A stretch of 64,000 bases of DNA. Source: an uncultured Oscillospiraceae bacterium (GTDB lineage: Bacteria; Bacillota; Clostridia; Oscillospirales; Oscillospiraceae). Positions 36,818 to 46,426 of the stretch are shown here, one piece after another. Location of the stretch: contig CALWOA010000011.1 in NCBI GenBank assembly GCA_944382965.1, forward strand, positions 1 through 64,000. The letters are read 5' to 3'. Within the stretch, counting starts at the first letter, position 1. Each line of letters starts with the position of its first letter. The translations under genes and the position numbers were made by a program. Under the pieces are notes generated by a model. The model did not search any database. It was given only the letters and a program-made list of their open reading frames with translations, and was not told the DNA's origin.

Positions 36818-38587
36818 ATGTTTGTTATTGGAGCCTTAATTTTTGTAATATCAACAGCGGGCTTTTTCTTGTTTATACACCGCAGATTGGCAGTTTCGAT
36901 GGAATTTGTTCCTGCCATATTTTGCGTTAGCTGCGTGTGTTTTCTGTTTTTTGCCGGGATTTTGAATTTCTTGCCTGAAATGACGTGGTGTCTGGCTGGG
37001 GCAGGTGTAATCCTGTTCCTTCGGCAGTGGAAGGACATTGGTAAACTATCCAAACGCAGTTGGATTGTGCTTACCTGTTATGCCTTGGCGCTGGTATATG
37101 GAGCCTATCTTCTGGTGAAGGTCCCGCTGAATCATTACGATGATTTTTCCCATTGGGGTTTGGTTATCCGTGAAATGCTGAAGGATGACCGATTTCCTAA
37201 TTTCTCCGACACATTGATTACATTTCAGGCATATCCACTGGGCAGTGCCATCTGGGTGTACTATGTCTGCCGCCTGAGCGGTGGGGAGGAAGGCTTGTTT
37301 TTGCTGGCCCAGCAGATTTTACGGGTAAGTTTTTTGCTGCCGATTTTTGCTGGAATCCGGAAGGAAAATCGATTTTTGATTATTCCCGCATTGGGCTATG
37401 TTATCTTCGCGCTCATCGCCGGGACAGGAATTACCAATCTGCTGGTGGACAGCTTGCTGCCGTCTGCGGCGGTTGCTTTGTTTGCCATATTCTGCTATAC
37501 ACAGCAGGATACAAAACGGGCTGTTTTGCTGGCAGCGCCTATGGTGTTCTTCTTGTTTCAGGTAAAAAACAGCGGAATTTTCTTTGTTATTCTATTCTGG
37601 GTGTGGGCAGGTGCACGACTGCGCAAAGCGCCTAAGTCGGAACGGAAAGCATTTTTGCTCTGGGATATTTTGTTCCCATGTACCGGAGTGCTGCTGTGGC
37701 AGAAGCACGTGCAGCTGGTTTTTGCGGGCGGTTCCACCGCCAAGCATGCCATGACCATAGCCAATTATCAAAGCACCATGCTGGAAAAGAATGCCGGTGA
37801 TGTGCTGACCATATTGGAGGGGGTCGTTGGAAAATCTTTTCATATGGATAATGGAAGCTTCTGGCTTCTTGTGGTGGTTACCGCAGCGCTGCTGCTTTTG
37901 TTTGCATGGAACATCTGTTTGGAGAAAAAGCGCACCGCAGTTATAATGCAGCTATGTATTAATTGGGGAGTCTACTGCCTGTATATGCTGGGAATCTGGG
38001 GGATGTACATCTTCTCAATGCCGGAGGCAGAAGCGATGACCTTGGCGGGATTTGACAGATATTCCAGCACTTGTGGAATTTTCCTATATGGTGTGAACAC
38101 GATCTGGCTGATACGAAATCTGGGTGGCTTGCTGCCGCCCCGCAGATTCCTTGCAGTGCTGGCTTGTGCCATTGCTGTGATGCTGCCTTTCTGGAGTATT
38201 ACGGCAAATGGAGTGCAAAGCCGATATAGTTGTACATCTTTGCTTGTACGGAGCCAGAGAGGACGGGAAATTCGTAGCCGTATTGAACAAAGTTTGGACC
38301 GATATGGTTGGTTTTGGGAGGATGCACGCTGCATCGTGTACCAGAATGAAAAGGACGATGGTTACCTGTACTATGTACTGCGCTATGAAACCGGAATCTC
38401 AGGTATAACCACCCTCCAGGACCTTTCGGAGTATGACACTTTGACACAGATGGCAGAAGATGCTGAATACTTCCTGATTTGGACACCGGATGCTTACTCG
38501 GATCAGTTGCTAAAGGAATCTAACCGCGAGGATATCTGCGGTGAACAAGGTGCAATTGTGAATTTGATGTCGCTTCAAGAAAACTGA
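36818..38587 (+). CDS. Polytopic membrane protein, glycosyltransferase-like (GT-C type?)
   Basis: This 589 aa protein has about 12 hydrophobic segments through residue 460 and a soluble C-terminal tail of about 130. After the third or fourth helix is an acidic loop motif YDDFSHWGLVIRE (about 108-120), as found in membrane glycosyltransferases that use lipid-linked donors. I do not recognise a precise family. The gene is visibly richer in A+T than its neighbours and uses rarer codons, and it splits an otherwise typical stretch before holB, so it was probably acquired. The start is ATG 36818 after GGAG, with GTG 36815 possible. Confidence 0.75.
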   Translation: MFVIGALIFVISTAGFFLFIHRRLAVSMEFVPAIFCVSCVCFLFFAGILNFLPEMTWCLAGAGVILFLRQWKDIGKLSKRSWIVLTCYALALVYGAYLLVKVPLNHYDDFSHWGLVIREMLKDDRFPNFSDTLITFQAYPLGSAIWVYYVCRLSGGEEGLFLLAQQILRVSFLLPIFAGIRKENRFLIIPALGYVIFALIAGTGITNLLVDSLLPSAAVALFAIFCYTQQDTKRAVLLAAPMVFFLFQVKNSGIFFVILFWVWAGARLRKAPKSERKAFLLWDILFPCTGVLLWQKHVQLVFAGGSTAKHAMTIANYQSTMLEKNAGDVLTILEGVVGKSFHMDNGSFWLLVVVTAALLLLFAWNICLEKKRTAVIMQLCINWGVYCLYMLGIWGMYIFSMPEAEAMTLAGFDRYSSTCGIFLYGVNTIWLIRNLGGLLPPRRFLAVLACAIAVMLPFWSITANGVQSRYSCTSLLVRSQRGREIRSRIEQSLDRYGWFWEDARCIVYQNEKDDGYLYYVLRYETGISGITTLQDLSEYDTLTQMAEDAEYFLIWTPDAYSDQLLKESNREDICGEQGAIVNLMSLQEN

Positions 38588-38609
38588 TTCGCAAAATCCG
38601 CTTCCCCCT

Positions 38610-38637
38610 TTTACATTTGGGAAAGTTATGGTATAAT
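38610..38637 (+). promoter_or_regulatory. Promoter of holB-ricT
   Basis: TTTACA (38610-38615), 16-base spacer ending TATGG, TATAAT (38632-38637). Confidence 0.7.
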
Positions 38638-38666
38638 CAAAAAGTGTGAAGAAACAGGAGAACGCT

Positions 38667-39623
38667 ATGGCTTTTGAAACGTTGCTGGGAAACGATCAGC
38701 TGAAACAGAATCTGACCCAAAGCCTTTCCAAAGGCCATGTTTCCCATTTTTATCTCATCGCCGGGCCGGAAGGCTCCGGCAAGCATACCCTGGCAACGCT
38801 GCTGGCGGCGGCGCTGCTGTGCAAGGGAGAGCCAAAACCCTGCCTGCACTGTACCCCTTGCCGGAAAATCCTGGACGGTAGCCATCCGGACTTTATCACC
38901 GTGGACGATCCGGAGAAGAAAACCGTCACGGTAGACTTAATCCGGCAGGCCCGGGCGGATATGTACGTCCAGCCCAATGAGTCCGACTACAAAATCTACC
39001 TCTTCCCCCGCTCCCAGGACATGGGCATTCCCGGACAGAACGCCCTGCTGAAGGTACTGGAAGAGCCCCCGGCCTACGGTGTGTTTCTGCTGCTGACAGA
39101 CAATCCGGACAAGCTGCTGCCCACCGTCCGCTCCCGGTGTACCCTGCTGAAGATGCAGGCCCTGCCCCGGAAGGTGCTGCTGGAAGCGCTGAGCCGGGAA
39201 TTTCCCGACGCTTCCCGGGAGGACCTGGAAGCCGCGGCACTGCGCAGCGGCGGATTTTTGGGTCAGGCAAAAACCCTTCTTTCCGGCGGTACACAGCTGC
39301 CTGCCGGTACGGAAGAATTTTTGCAGGCCTTTGCCTCCGGGGACGGTCTGCTGCTGACCCAGGTATTCGTGCCCATGGAAAAGTGGAAACGGGATACCCT
39401 GGGTGATGCCCTGGCTGCCTGGCTGGAGCTGCTGGAGACGGCGTTGACCTGCCGCAGCGGCATCCAGGCCCTGTCTGTCCATGCCCGGAATCTGGCCCGA
39501 CAATGCAGCCCCGGACAGCTGTACCAAGGGGTACAGCACCTGAAAAAAGCCCTGGACTACACCCAGAGCAACGTATCCCCCGCCGCCGTCTGCGCCTATC
39601 TGTCCTGGGCGCTGCGCTCGTAA
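38667..39623 (+). CDS. holB: DNA polymerase III subunit delta prime
   Basis: This 318 aa clamp-loader AAA+ protein has Walker A GPEGSGKHT (33-41), a zinc-binding set Cys52, Cys59, Cys62 and Cys65 (CKGEPKPCLHCTPC), LLKVLEEPP and the SRC motif (TVRSRCTLL) of delta prime. ATG 38667 follows CAGGAG; the in-frame ATG at 38646 lies before the RBS. The holB-ricT order matches the Bacillus holB-yaaT neighbourhood. Confidence 0.92.
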   Translation: MAFETLLGNDQLKQNLTQSLSKGHVSHFYLIAGPEGSGKHTLATLLAAALLCKGEPKPCLHCTPCRKILDGSHPDFITVDDPEKKTVTVDLIRQARADMYVQPNESDYKIYLFPRSQDMGIPGQNALLKVLEEPPAYGVFLLLTDNPDKLLPTVRSRCTLLKMQALPRKVLLEALSREFPDASREDLEAAALRSGGFLGQAKTLLSGGTQLPAGTEEFLQAFASGDGLLLTQVFVPMEKWKRDTLGDALAAWLELLETALTCRSGIQALSVHARNLARQCSPGQLYQGVQHLKKALDYTQSNVSPAAVCAYLSWALRS

Positions 39624-39673
39624 GAAGAATTTGCACGCCTCCGGCTTTCCCGGAGGGATAAGGAGAAAACCCA

Positions 39674-40894
39674 ATGGAAGAAAACATCACCCTTATGGAA
39701 CCGGACGCCCCTGTTGAGGTGGTGGACATCCAGTTCCGGCCGGGACAGAAAGTATACTTTTTTGACCCGGACGGCAGCGTGTTCCGTCCGGGGGATCACG
39801 TCATCATAGACACCGCCCGGGGTGCGGAATTCGGCATCTGCGCCGGAGGCAACCATACCATTCCCTTCCGGGATGTGGTGGCCCCGCTGCGCAAAGTCCT
39901 GCGCAGAACCACTCCCCAGGACGAAAAAATCGTAGCCGACAACCGGGCCAAGGAAAAGCGGGCCTACGATGTGTGTCTGCAAAAGATTGCCGACCATCAG
40001 CTGGATATGCAGCTGGTCAGCACCGAAGTTGCCTTTGACGGCAGCAAGATTCTGTTCTATTTTACCGCCGACGAGCGGGTGGACTTCCGGGAGCTGGTGA
40101 AGAATCTGGCCTCGGTGTTCCACACTCGGATCGAACTGCGTCAGATCGGCGTCAGGGACAAGGCCAAAATGGTGGGCGGCCTGGGCATCTGCGGACGCCC
40201 CTTCTGCTGCGCCAGCTTCCTGGACGATTTCCAGCCGGTGTCCATTAAAATGGCCAAAACCCAGAATCTGAGTCTGAACCCCACCAAAATCTCCGGCACC
40301 TGCGGACGGCTGATGTGCTGCCTGAAATACGAGCAGGATGCTTACGAAGATCTGATCCGCACCAGTCCCAAAATGGACTCCCTGGTGGACACCCCGGAAG
40401 GCCGGGGCACCGTGGTGGAGGTTGACCTGCTGCGTCAGCGGGTGAAGGTGCGGATGGAAGAAAATCCGGAAACCGTGACCCAGTTTGCCAACGCCGACAT
40501 TGCCGTGCTGCGCAGCGGCAAGGCCCGGAAGAACGATCCCCCTGTCCCTGCCGACTATGCACCCATTTCCGGCGGCGGTAAGAAACAGAAAAAACAGGAG
40601 CAGACCCAGGCACCGGTACTGGAGCCTATCCGGTTCCGCTACAGCACGGAACAGATTGTAGAAGAGGTTTCTCAGGAAACCGTGGCGGAGGAACCCCAGA
40701 CCAAGCCCTCCCGGCCCCGGCCCCGCCGGAGAAAACCTTCTGACGGAGCCCCCAAGGCCCCCCAGCAGCCGGAAACCAAACCCGAAAAATCAGAAAAGTC
40801 TGAAAAAACCGAAAAAACCGGAAAGGAAGGGGAAACGCCCCGCCGCCGTCCCAATCGCCGGCGCAGACCCCAAAAACCGTCCGGCGAAGCATAA
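39674..40894 (+). CDS. ricT: PSP1-domain protein RicT (YaaT)
   Basis: This 406 aa protein has the PSP1 domain (about 60-280) with the cysteine motifs GICGRPFCC (about 170-178) and TCGRLMCCLKYE (about 209-220) that in the Ric complex hold iron-sulfur clusters and support RNA maturation and sporulation in Bacillus. The last 110 residues are a low-complexity tail rich in Pro, Lys, Arg and Glu, longer than in Bacillus YaaT and possibly RNA-binding. RBS AAGGAG; 50 bases after holB. Confidence 0.93.
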   Translation: MEENITLMEPDAPVEVVDIQFRPGQKVYFFDPDGSVFRPGDHVIIDTARGAEFGICAGGNHTIPFRDVVAPLRKVLRRTTPQDEKIVADNRAKEKRAYDVCLQKIADHQLDMQLVSTEVAFDGSKILFYFTADERVDFRELVKNLASVFHTRIELRQIGVRDKAKMVGGLGICGRPFCCASFLDDFQPVSIKMAKTQNLSLNPTKISGTCGRLMCCLKYEQDAYEDLIRTSPKMDSLVDTPEGRGTVVEVDLLRQRVKVRMEENPETVTQFANADIAVLRSGKARKNDPPVPADYAPISGGGKKQKKQEQTQAPVLEPIRFRYSTEQIVEEVSQETVAEEPQTKPSRPRPRRRKPSDGAPKAPQQPETKPEKSEKSEKTEKTGKEGETPRRRPNRRRRPQKPSGEA

Positions 40895-40921
40895 CGGCCC
40901 AGATAAGGAGCAGAAAGAATC

Positions 40922-42919
40922 ATGTTGAAAAAGAAAATACCCCTGTCCCCCGGCCTGTTCCTGGCGGGACTGGTGGTGTATAACGAATGGATGCTTCATC
41001 TGTGGATCACCGAGACCTTCCAGTGGGGGCGCTTTGCCGCCCTCACTGCTTTTGCTCTGGGTCTGGGGTGCATCCTGGGATTTTTGGTCAGCCTGATTCC
41101 CAGGGGCGGCGCTGCCAAAGTGACCGCCATCGTTCTGGCGCTGGTGGTTACCATAATCTGGCTGATGGAGTACTTCCTGTCCGATGCCTATGGCGGCTTT
41201 ATGTCCCCGTCCACCATTTTCAACGGAGCTGGCGGCGTGGCCACAGACTACCTGGATGTGGTGATCTCCCTGCTGCTGCGAAATCTGTGGCGGCTGGCAC
41301 TGATGCTGCTGCCGGTTGTGCTGTATGCCCTGCTGTGCAGCGGCAAGGATGCAGCCTGGCCTCTGCGGGGGATGCTGGCGGGAGGTGCGGTCTGTGCTTA
41401 CCTGCTGGGACTGGGCGCCGCCTGGAGCCTGACCGGGGATTTCGCCAAGCTGAGCAGCGCCTATGCCTTTGACAGCACCACCCGGTGCTATGGGCTGCAT
41501 GTGGCCCTGGCACTGGAGGTGACCCATGGTGCCGGCAATGATCAGGAGCCGGAATTTGCCATCCCAACACCCCAGCAGCCGCTGCCCACAGAATCTGCCC
41601 AGGAGTCTCCATCGGAGACGGAGCCGAACATCAGTTACGAAGAAAATACCATTCCTCAGCTGGATTTTGAAGCGCTGGCCCAGGAAGAAACGGACAGCAG
41701 AATTGCATCCCTGCATCAGTATGTGGCTTCCCTGACCCCTTCCCGGCAGAACCAGTACACCGGATTGTTTGAAGGAAAGAATCTGATTCTCATTACCGCG
41801 GAAGCCCTGACCAAAGAGGCTATCGACCCGGAACTGACCCCCACGTTGTACCGTCTGGCTACCCAGGGCATCCAGTTTACCGACTATTACCAGCCCGCCT
41901 GGGGTGCCAGCACCATTTCCGGAGAATTTTCCAACCTGATGGGCCTGGTTCCTACCAACGGCGGCATGTGCATGAAGGAAGTCAAGCAGCAGAACTTCTT
42001 CCTGACCATGGGCCACCAGATGCAAAAATTGGGGTATTGGAGCGCCGCCTATCATAACAATAACAAGGACTTCTACGACCGGGATCAGACCCATACTCTT
42101 ATTGGCTATGATCGTTTCATTGCCCTGTATGGCGGACTGGAAAATGTGGAACCGGTATGGCCGGAAAGTGACTGGGAAATGATGGTGGAAACCGTTCCTC
42201 AGTACATAAACCAGCAGCCTTTCAGCGTCTACTACATGACCGTCAGCGGGCATAGCGTTTACAGCCTGAACGGCAGCGCCATGGCCCGAAAGCACTATGA
42301 CGAAGTGAAGGATCTTCCCTACTCCGAGCCGGTGAAATGTTACCTGGCTGCCACGCTGGAGCTGGAAGCCGCCATGAAATACCTGGTGGAGCAATTGGAA
42401 GAGGCAGGCATTGCCGATGATACGGTGATCGTCATGGCGACGGATCATTACCCTTACGGACTGGAAAAGAGCAGTACCTGGAATAACGCCTCCGACTACC
42501 TGGCGGAACTGTATGGGGTAGAGAGCTATGACCATATTGTCCGTGACCACAACGCTCTGATAATCTGGAGCGGCTGTCTGGAAGGGCAGGATATTGTGGT
42601 GGATGAGCCGGTATACAGCCTGGATATTCTGCCTACCTTGTCCAACCTCTTTGGCGTAGAGTATGATTCCCGGCTGCTGGTAGGACGGGACGTATTCTCC
42701 GGGGAAATGCCTCTGGTGCTGTGGCCGGATTTCAGCTGGAAAACGGAAAAGGGAATCTACAACGCCCGAACCGGTCAGTTTACGCCCAGTCCGGGACAGG
42801 AGGCCGATGAAGCATATCTGGATTATGTCCACGCCCTGGTGCAGAACAAAATCACCTACTGCCGGTATGTGCTGAGCAACGACTATTTCAAATATCTGGA
42901 CGAAGCACTGCAGCAATAA
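40922..42919 (+). CDS. Lipoteichoic-acid-synthase-like sulfatase-fold membrane enzyme
   Basis: This 665 aa protein has an N-terminal membrane part (five helices, about 10-190), an acidic linker (about 205-250) and an extracellular sulfatase-fold domain. Catalytic positions known from LtaS are matched: Glu in ITAEALTKE, Thr in STISGEFS, His in VSGHSVYS, and Asp-His in MATDHYPYG; AAYHNNNKDFYDRD matches AYHGNN. It could polymerise glycerol phosphate or act as a phosphoglycerol transferase on another glycan. It follows ricT closely and ends in a bidirectional terminator. Confidence 0.92.
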   Translation: MLKKKIPLSPGLFLAGLVVYNEWMLHLWITETFQWGRFAALTAFALGLGCILGFLVSLIPRGGAAKVTAIVLALVVTIIWLMEYFLSDAYGGFMSPSTIFNGAGGVATDYLDVVISLLLRNLWRLALMLLPVVLYALLCSGKDAAWPLRGMLAGGAVCAYLLGLGAAWSLTGDFAKLSSAYAFDSTTRCYGLHVALALEVTHGAGNDQEPEFAIPTPQQPLPTESAQESPSETEPNISYEENTIPQLDFEALAQEETDSRIASLHQYVASLTPSRQNQYTGLFEGKNLILITAEALTKEAIDPELTPTLYRLATQGIQFTDYYQPAWGASTISGEFSNLMGLVPTNGGMCMKEVKQQNFFLTMGHQMQKLGYWSAAYHNNNKDFYDRDQTHTLIGYDRFIALYGGLENVEPVWPESDWEMMVETVPQYINQQPFSVYYMTVSGHSVYSLNGSAMARKHYDEVKDLPYSEPVKCYLAATLELEAAMKYLVEQLEEAGIADDTVIVMATDHYPYGLEKSSTWNNASDYLAELYGVESYDHIVRDHNALIIWSGCLEGQDIVVDEPVYSLDILPTLSNLFGVEYDSRLLVGRDVFSGEMPLVLWPDFSWKTEKGIYNARTGQFTPSPGQEADEAYLDYVHALVQNKITYCRYVLSNDYFKYLDEALQQ

Positions 42920-42924
42920 AAAAG

Positions 42925-42950
42925 CCCCCACAGGAACCAACCTGTGGGGG
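42925..42950. terminator. Bidirectional terminator between convergent genes
   Basis: CCCCCACAGG (42925-42934), six-base loop, CCTGTGGGGG (42941-42950). On the minus strand CTTTTTTA follows; the plus-strand T-run is broken (TATTGTTAT). Confidence 0.85.
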
Positions 42951-42961
42951 TATTGTTATGA

Positions 42962-44026
42962 TCAGGACATTCCTTTTCTGGCTTCCACTTCTTCCGCAAC
43001 GTTGAGGCTGCGCAGGACGCTGTAATCATCGTAGCGGGTGTCGCCGCTTTCGGCTAGGAATACCAGCCGAATCTCCGGATCATCAAAGGTAATATTGGAA
43101 ACGGTTTGCTTGATGCTGGCAGGCTCCACACCGCTGACATACATCCGGCACCGTCCGTCGGGCAGGGGGAACGTCACGTCCGTAACGCCGAAAGACAGCA
43201 CAAAATTGTCAGCGCTGCAGGAGGAGATCAGAGTATCCGCCGCGGTTTTCAGAGCGGCAGCCTTGTCCCCTTCAAAAATATACTGATTGGAATTGGGGAA
43301 GCAGAAATCCGACAGCAGCACCTCATTAAAGCCCATGTTCCGCAGTTCCAGAACCACGTTGCTGATCCAGTTGGTGGTGGCGGACTTGGTGGGGTCGAGC
43401 CAGTAACAGCCGCCTTCGTCCATCCAAAGACCGGCCCGGCTGAGCATGTACAGACCGGCGGGAACGTTTTTGTTGCCGAACTCCCGGTCCCGGAAAGCAC
43501 TGATCTGGGCAATGGTGTAGAATCCCTTGTCTTTCAGCTTCTGTACCAGAGATTCATAGGCTTTGATATCCGTACTCTGGGAAATGGTAGCGCCGGCCAA
43601 CTGGGAAGTATAGAAGAAGGAACCATAGCCGCCCTTCATCTCAATCATCACCGGAGTGCCGGAGGAAAGACGCTCCACCTGCACCAGCACATTGCTCAGG
43701 TCATCTTTGACCATCTGATTGGTGATGTAGTAGCCGGAGAGCTGCTTGAGGTCGTTGCTGGTGTCAATGGCGTTGGCACCTTCGTTGTAGAAGATGGAAA
43801 CCTTTGCCTCTGCCACCGGCGGCACGGCAACCTCGCCCACCACATCATTGGCAGACTGGGAAAAGTCCAGCCGGGCACCGCCGTCTTCCTGGTCGGTATA
43901 CACCACATATCGCTGCAGCCAGATAACCCAGCACAGCCAGGCAATGGTACCCACCACCAGCAGGATCATCAGCACGATGCCCACCCGTCTCAGGGTGCGT
44001 TGGGTACGATAGGGAATATTCAACAT
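42962..44026 (-). CDS. Membrane-anchored putative glycoside hydrolase (DUF4015-like)
   Basis: This 354 aa protein has one N-terminal helix (about 14-36) and an extracellular domain. A DUF4015-type barrel signature is visible: KDKGFYTIAQISAFRDRE, then GLWMDEGGCYWLDPTKS and MGFNEVLLSDFCFP. Members are thought to act on glycans, without proof. It is 24 bases after prmA on the same strand, so they are probably co-transcribed. RBS AAAGGAG. Confidence 0.82.
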   Translation of the reverse strand: MLNIPYRTQRTLRRVGIVLMILLVVGTIAWLCWVIWLQRYVVYTDQEDGGARLDFSQSANDVVGEVAVPPVAEAKVSIFYNEGANAIDTSNDLKQLSGYYITNQMVKDDLSNVLVQVERLSSGTPVMIEMKGGYGSFFYTSQLAGATISQSTDIKAYESLVQKLKDKGFYTIAQISAFRDREFGNKNVPAGLYMLSRAGLWMDEGGCYWLDPTKSATTNWISNVVLELRNMGFNEVLLSDFCFPNSNQYIFEGDKAAALKTAADTLISSCSADNFVLSFGVTDVTFPLPDGRCRMYVSGVEPASIKQTVSNITFDDPEIRLVFLAESGDTRYDDYSVLRSLNVAEEVEARKGMS

Positions 44027-44050
44027 AGTCAGGTAACTCCTTTTTCTCGC

Positions 44051-44977
44051 TTACAGGCAGGCGCGGACACAGCGCCAGTCCTCTTTTTCCCGGACTGCGG
44101 CAATCTTCAGTCCGGCTTTTTCCAGGGCGGCGATGACTTCCGCCAGACGGACATCCAGAATGCCGGAGCAGATCAGGGTACTCTCCGGGCCCAGAAATTG
44201 GGGAAGCACCGGGGCCAGGCCAATAATCACATCCGCCACAATGTTCACCAGTACCAGATCATAGCTTCCCGCCAGGGATGCCATCAGATTCTTGTCTTCC
44301 GTCACGTTGCCGGTGCAGGCGGTAAACTCCGGGGCGGCGAAGCCATTGTAGGCTGCGTTCTCCCGGGCAATGTCCTCGGCCTTGGGGTCGATATCCACGC
44401 CAATGGCACTGGCAGCTCCCAGCCGCAGGGCGGTGATGGACAAAATGCCGCTGCCGCTGCCCAGGTCCAGACACCGGAATCCGGGTTTCACCACCCGTTC
44501 CATTTCCTCCATCACCATCTGGGTGGAGGGGTGGGCGCCGGTGCCGAAGGTCAGGCCCGGGTCCAGAATGACCTTTTTCCGGGGCGTTTCCTGCTCTGCC
44601 AGCCAATAGGGCAGTACCACCAGAGAATCCCCCACTTCCTGAGGCGGGTAATTTTCCTTCCAGCTCTCGTCCCAGTCCGTTTCGGCCAGGGCGGCGGTGG
44701 TCATGGGAAGATCCATCTGCTTCGCCAGATCTTCCAGCCGGGCAAGGCCCTTGCGGTCCGTATCTTCCAGATACAGCTTCACCTGGGAAAGACCCTGAAG
44801 CTTTTGCTGCAAACCTTCGTCTATGTAATCCCAGTAAGCCCGGTTTTCTTCCAAAAATGTCTCAAATTCCTGCTGATCTTCCATCACCAGATCGGAAAAG
44901 CCCTGGGCGGTCAGGGTATTGACCACCGTGTTCATATTCCGGGGGGTGGTATGCAGGGTAATTTCCAGCCAAGCCAT
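44051..44977 (-). CDS. prmA: Ribosomal protein L11 methyltransferase
   Basis: This 308 aa SAM-dependent enzyme trimethylates ribosomal protein L11. N-terminal substrate domain (about 1-110), then LDPGLTFGTGAHPST, the SAM motif CLDLGSGSGILSI, and VDIDPKAEDIARENA; the expected NIVADVI acidic/Asn motif is VNIVADVIIGLAP. RBS AGGAGG. It has its own promoter and leads the DUF4015 gene. Confidence 0.95.
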   Translation of the reverse strand: MAWLEITLHTTPRNMNTVVNTLTAQGFSDLVMEDQQEFETFLEENRAYWDYIDEGLQQKLQGLSQVKLYLEDTDRKGLARLEDLAKQMDLPMTTAALAETDWDESWKENYPPQEVGDSLVVLPYWLAEQETPRKKVILDPGLTFGTGAHPSTQMVMEEMERVVKPGFRCLDLGSGSGILSITALRLGAASAIGVDIDPKAEDIARENAAYNGFAAPEFTACTGNVTEDKNLMASLAGSYDLVLVNIVADVIIGLAPVLPQFLGPESTLICSGILDVRLAEVIAALEKAGLKIAAVREKEDWRCVRACL

Positions 44978-45015
44978 GGCGGTATCCTCCTGTATGAAAG
45001 CAAGTTCGTCTTGTT

Positions 45016-45044
45016 ATTTTAGCGCAAAACCCGGGAAAAGACAA
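45016..45044 (-). promoter_or_regulatory. Promoter of prmA
   Basis: TTGTCT (45039-45044), 17-base spacer, TAAAAT (45016-45021). Confidence 0.65.
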
Positions 45045-45160
45045 CTGAAAAACTCTTAAATTTTTGTGTACTACTTCCTATTTTGGAGAAAATGGTATAT
45101 AATATCCCGTACATGACAATTCTGGAAATCCGGGAACGGATTTCCTGTTAGGAGACAGGT

Positions 45161-46426
45161 ATGATCGAAACCATTTCCCTTTCCCCCGGGGTGACGCTGC
45201 GCTGCTGCCGGGATGATCGCTTCAAACAGGGCTGCCTGAGCGTCCAGCTGGTGCGCCCCATGACCCGGCAGGAATCTGCCGCAAATGCCCTTTTGCCTTC
45301 GGTGCTGCTCCGGGGCACGGTCAGCTGTCCGGATCTGCGGGCCATTACCCTGCGGCTGGACACCCTCTACGGCGCCAGCGTCAGCCCCTTGGTGCGCCGG
45401 GTGGGAGATTATCAGACCACCGGACTGTATTGCGGCTTTATGGACGACCGCTTTGCCCTGCCGGGAGATGCGGTACTGCAGCCCATGGTGAAGTTTTTGG
45501 AAGAGCTGCTTCTGGATTCCCCGGTGGAAAACGGGGGATTTCTGGAAACCTTTGTGGAAAGCGAAAAGAAAAATCTGATTTCCACCATTGAGTCCGAACG
45601 CAACGACAAGCGGGTTTACGCCATGAGCCGGCTGCTGAAAATTCTGTGCCGGGAGGATAGCTTCGGCCTGTCCCGGCTGGGCGAGCCGGAGCAGGTCAGT
45701 ACCATCACCCCCAAGGGGCTGTATGACCATTACCAGCAGATTCTTCGCAGCAGCACCATGGAACTGTTCTATGTGGGCAGCGCTGAAAGCAGCCGGGTGG
45801 CCCAGCTTCTCAAACCCATGCTGTCCCGCATCCGGCGGCAGTGGCAGCCCCTTTCTCCCCAGACCGGATTCCACCCCTGCCCCGGGGACAACGTGGTGGA
45901 GATTATGGACGTGGCCCAGGGCAAGCTGGGTATGGGCTTTGTGACCCCCATCACCAACCGGGATTCCAGATTCCCTGCCATGCAGGTGCTCAATACCCTC
46001 TTTGGCGGGGGCATGACCAGCAAGCTTTTTGTGAATATCCGGGAAAAGCATTCCCTGTGCTACTCCATCGGTTCTGCTTACTACGGCGCCAAGGGCATTG
46101 TTACCGTGTCCGCCGGAATTGACTTTGACAAAGAAGCCCAGACCCGGGAAGAAGTCCTTGCCCAGCTGAAAGCCTGCCAGGATGGCTGCATTACCCCGGA
46201 GGAACTGACCGCCGCCAAGGAGGCGGTGCTGAGCAGTCTCCGGGCTACCCATGATTCTCCCGGAGCCATCGAAGGCTATTACGCCACCGCTGCCCTCAGC
46301 ACCCTGAATCTAACGGTGCCGGAGTATATGTCTGCTGTGGCAAAGGTGACCATGGGGGACGTGGTGGCAGCGGCCCGGGAGCTGAAACTGCACAGCACCT
46401 ACTTCCTGAAAGGAGAGAGCCAATGA
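45161..46426 (+). CDS. M16-family peptidase-like protein without the zinc motif (YmfF-like)
   Basis: This 421 aa M16-fold protein lacks the HxxEH motif; the corresponding early region (SVLLRGTVSCPDLR) has no paired His. The second half keeps the family GGGMTSKLF and REKHSLCYSIGSAYYG signatures that contact substrate. It overlaps the active partner by four bases (ATGA), so they probably form a heterodimer as in YmfF/YmfH. The substrate is unknown; relatives process peptides. Start at ATG 45161 after AGGAGACAGGT. Confidence 0.88.
   Translation: MIETISLSPGVTLRCCRDDRFKQGCLSVQLVRPMTRQESAANALLPSVLLRGTVSCPDLRAITLRLDTLYGASVSPLVRRVGDYQTTGLYCGFMDDRFALPGDAVLQPMVKFLEELLLDSPVENGGFLETFVESEKKNLISTIESERNDKRVYAMSRLLKILCREDSFGLSRLGEPEQVSTITPKGLYDHYQQILRSSTMELFYVGSAESSRVAQLLKPMLSRIRRQWQPLSPQTGFHPCPGDNVVEIMDVAQGKLGMGFVTPITNRDSRFPAMQVLNTLFGGGMTSKLFVNIREKHSLCYSIGSAYYGAKGIVTVSAGIDFDKEAQTREEVLAQLKACQDGCITPEELTAAKEAVLSSLRATHDSPGAIEGYYATAALSTLNLTVPEYMSAVAKVTMGDVVAAARELKLHSTYFLKGESQ

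Noticed and set aside
35095-37053. 652-codon minus-strand frame opposite the pyrophosphatase
   Set aside because: It spans the end of one gene and the start of another and shows no domain; the CBS-pyrophosphatase motifs are on the plus strand.
40790-42940. 716-codon minus-strand frame opposite the LTA-synthase-like gene
   Set aside because: Catalytic sulfatase motifs identify the plus-strand gene; the antisense frame spans two genes and the terminator.
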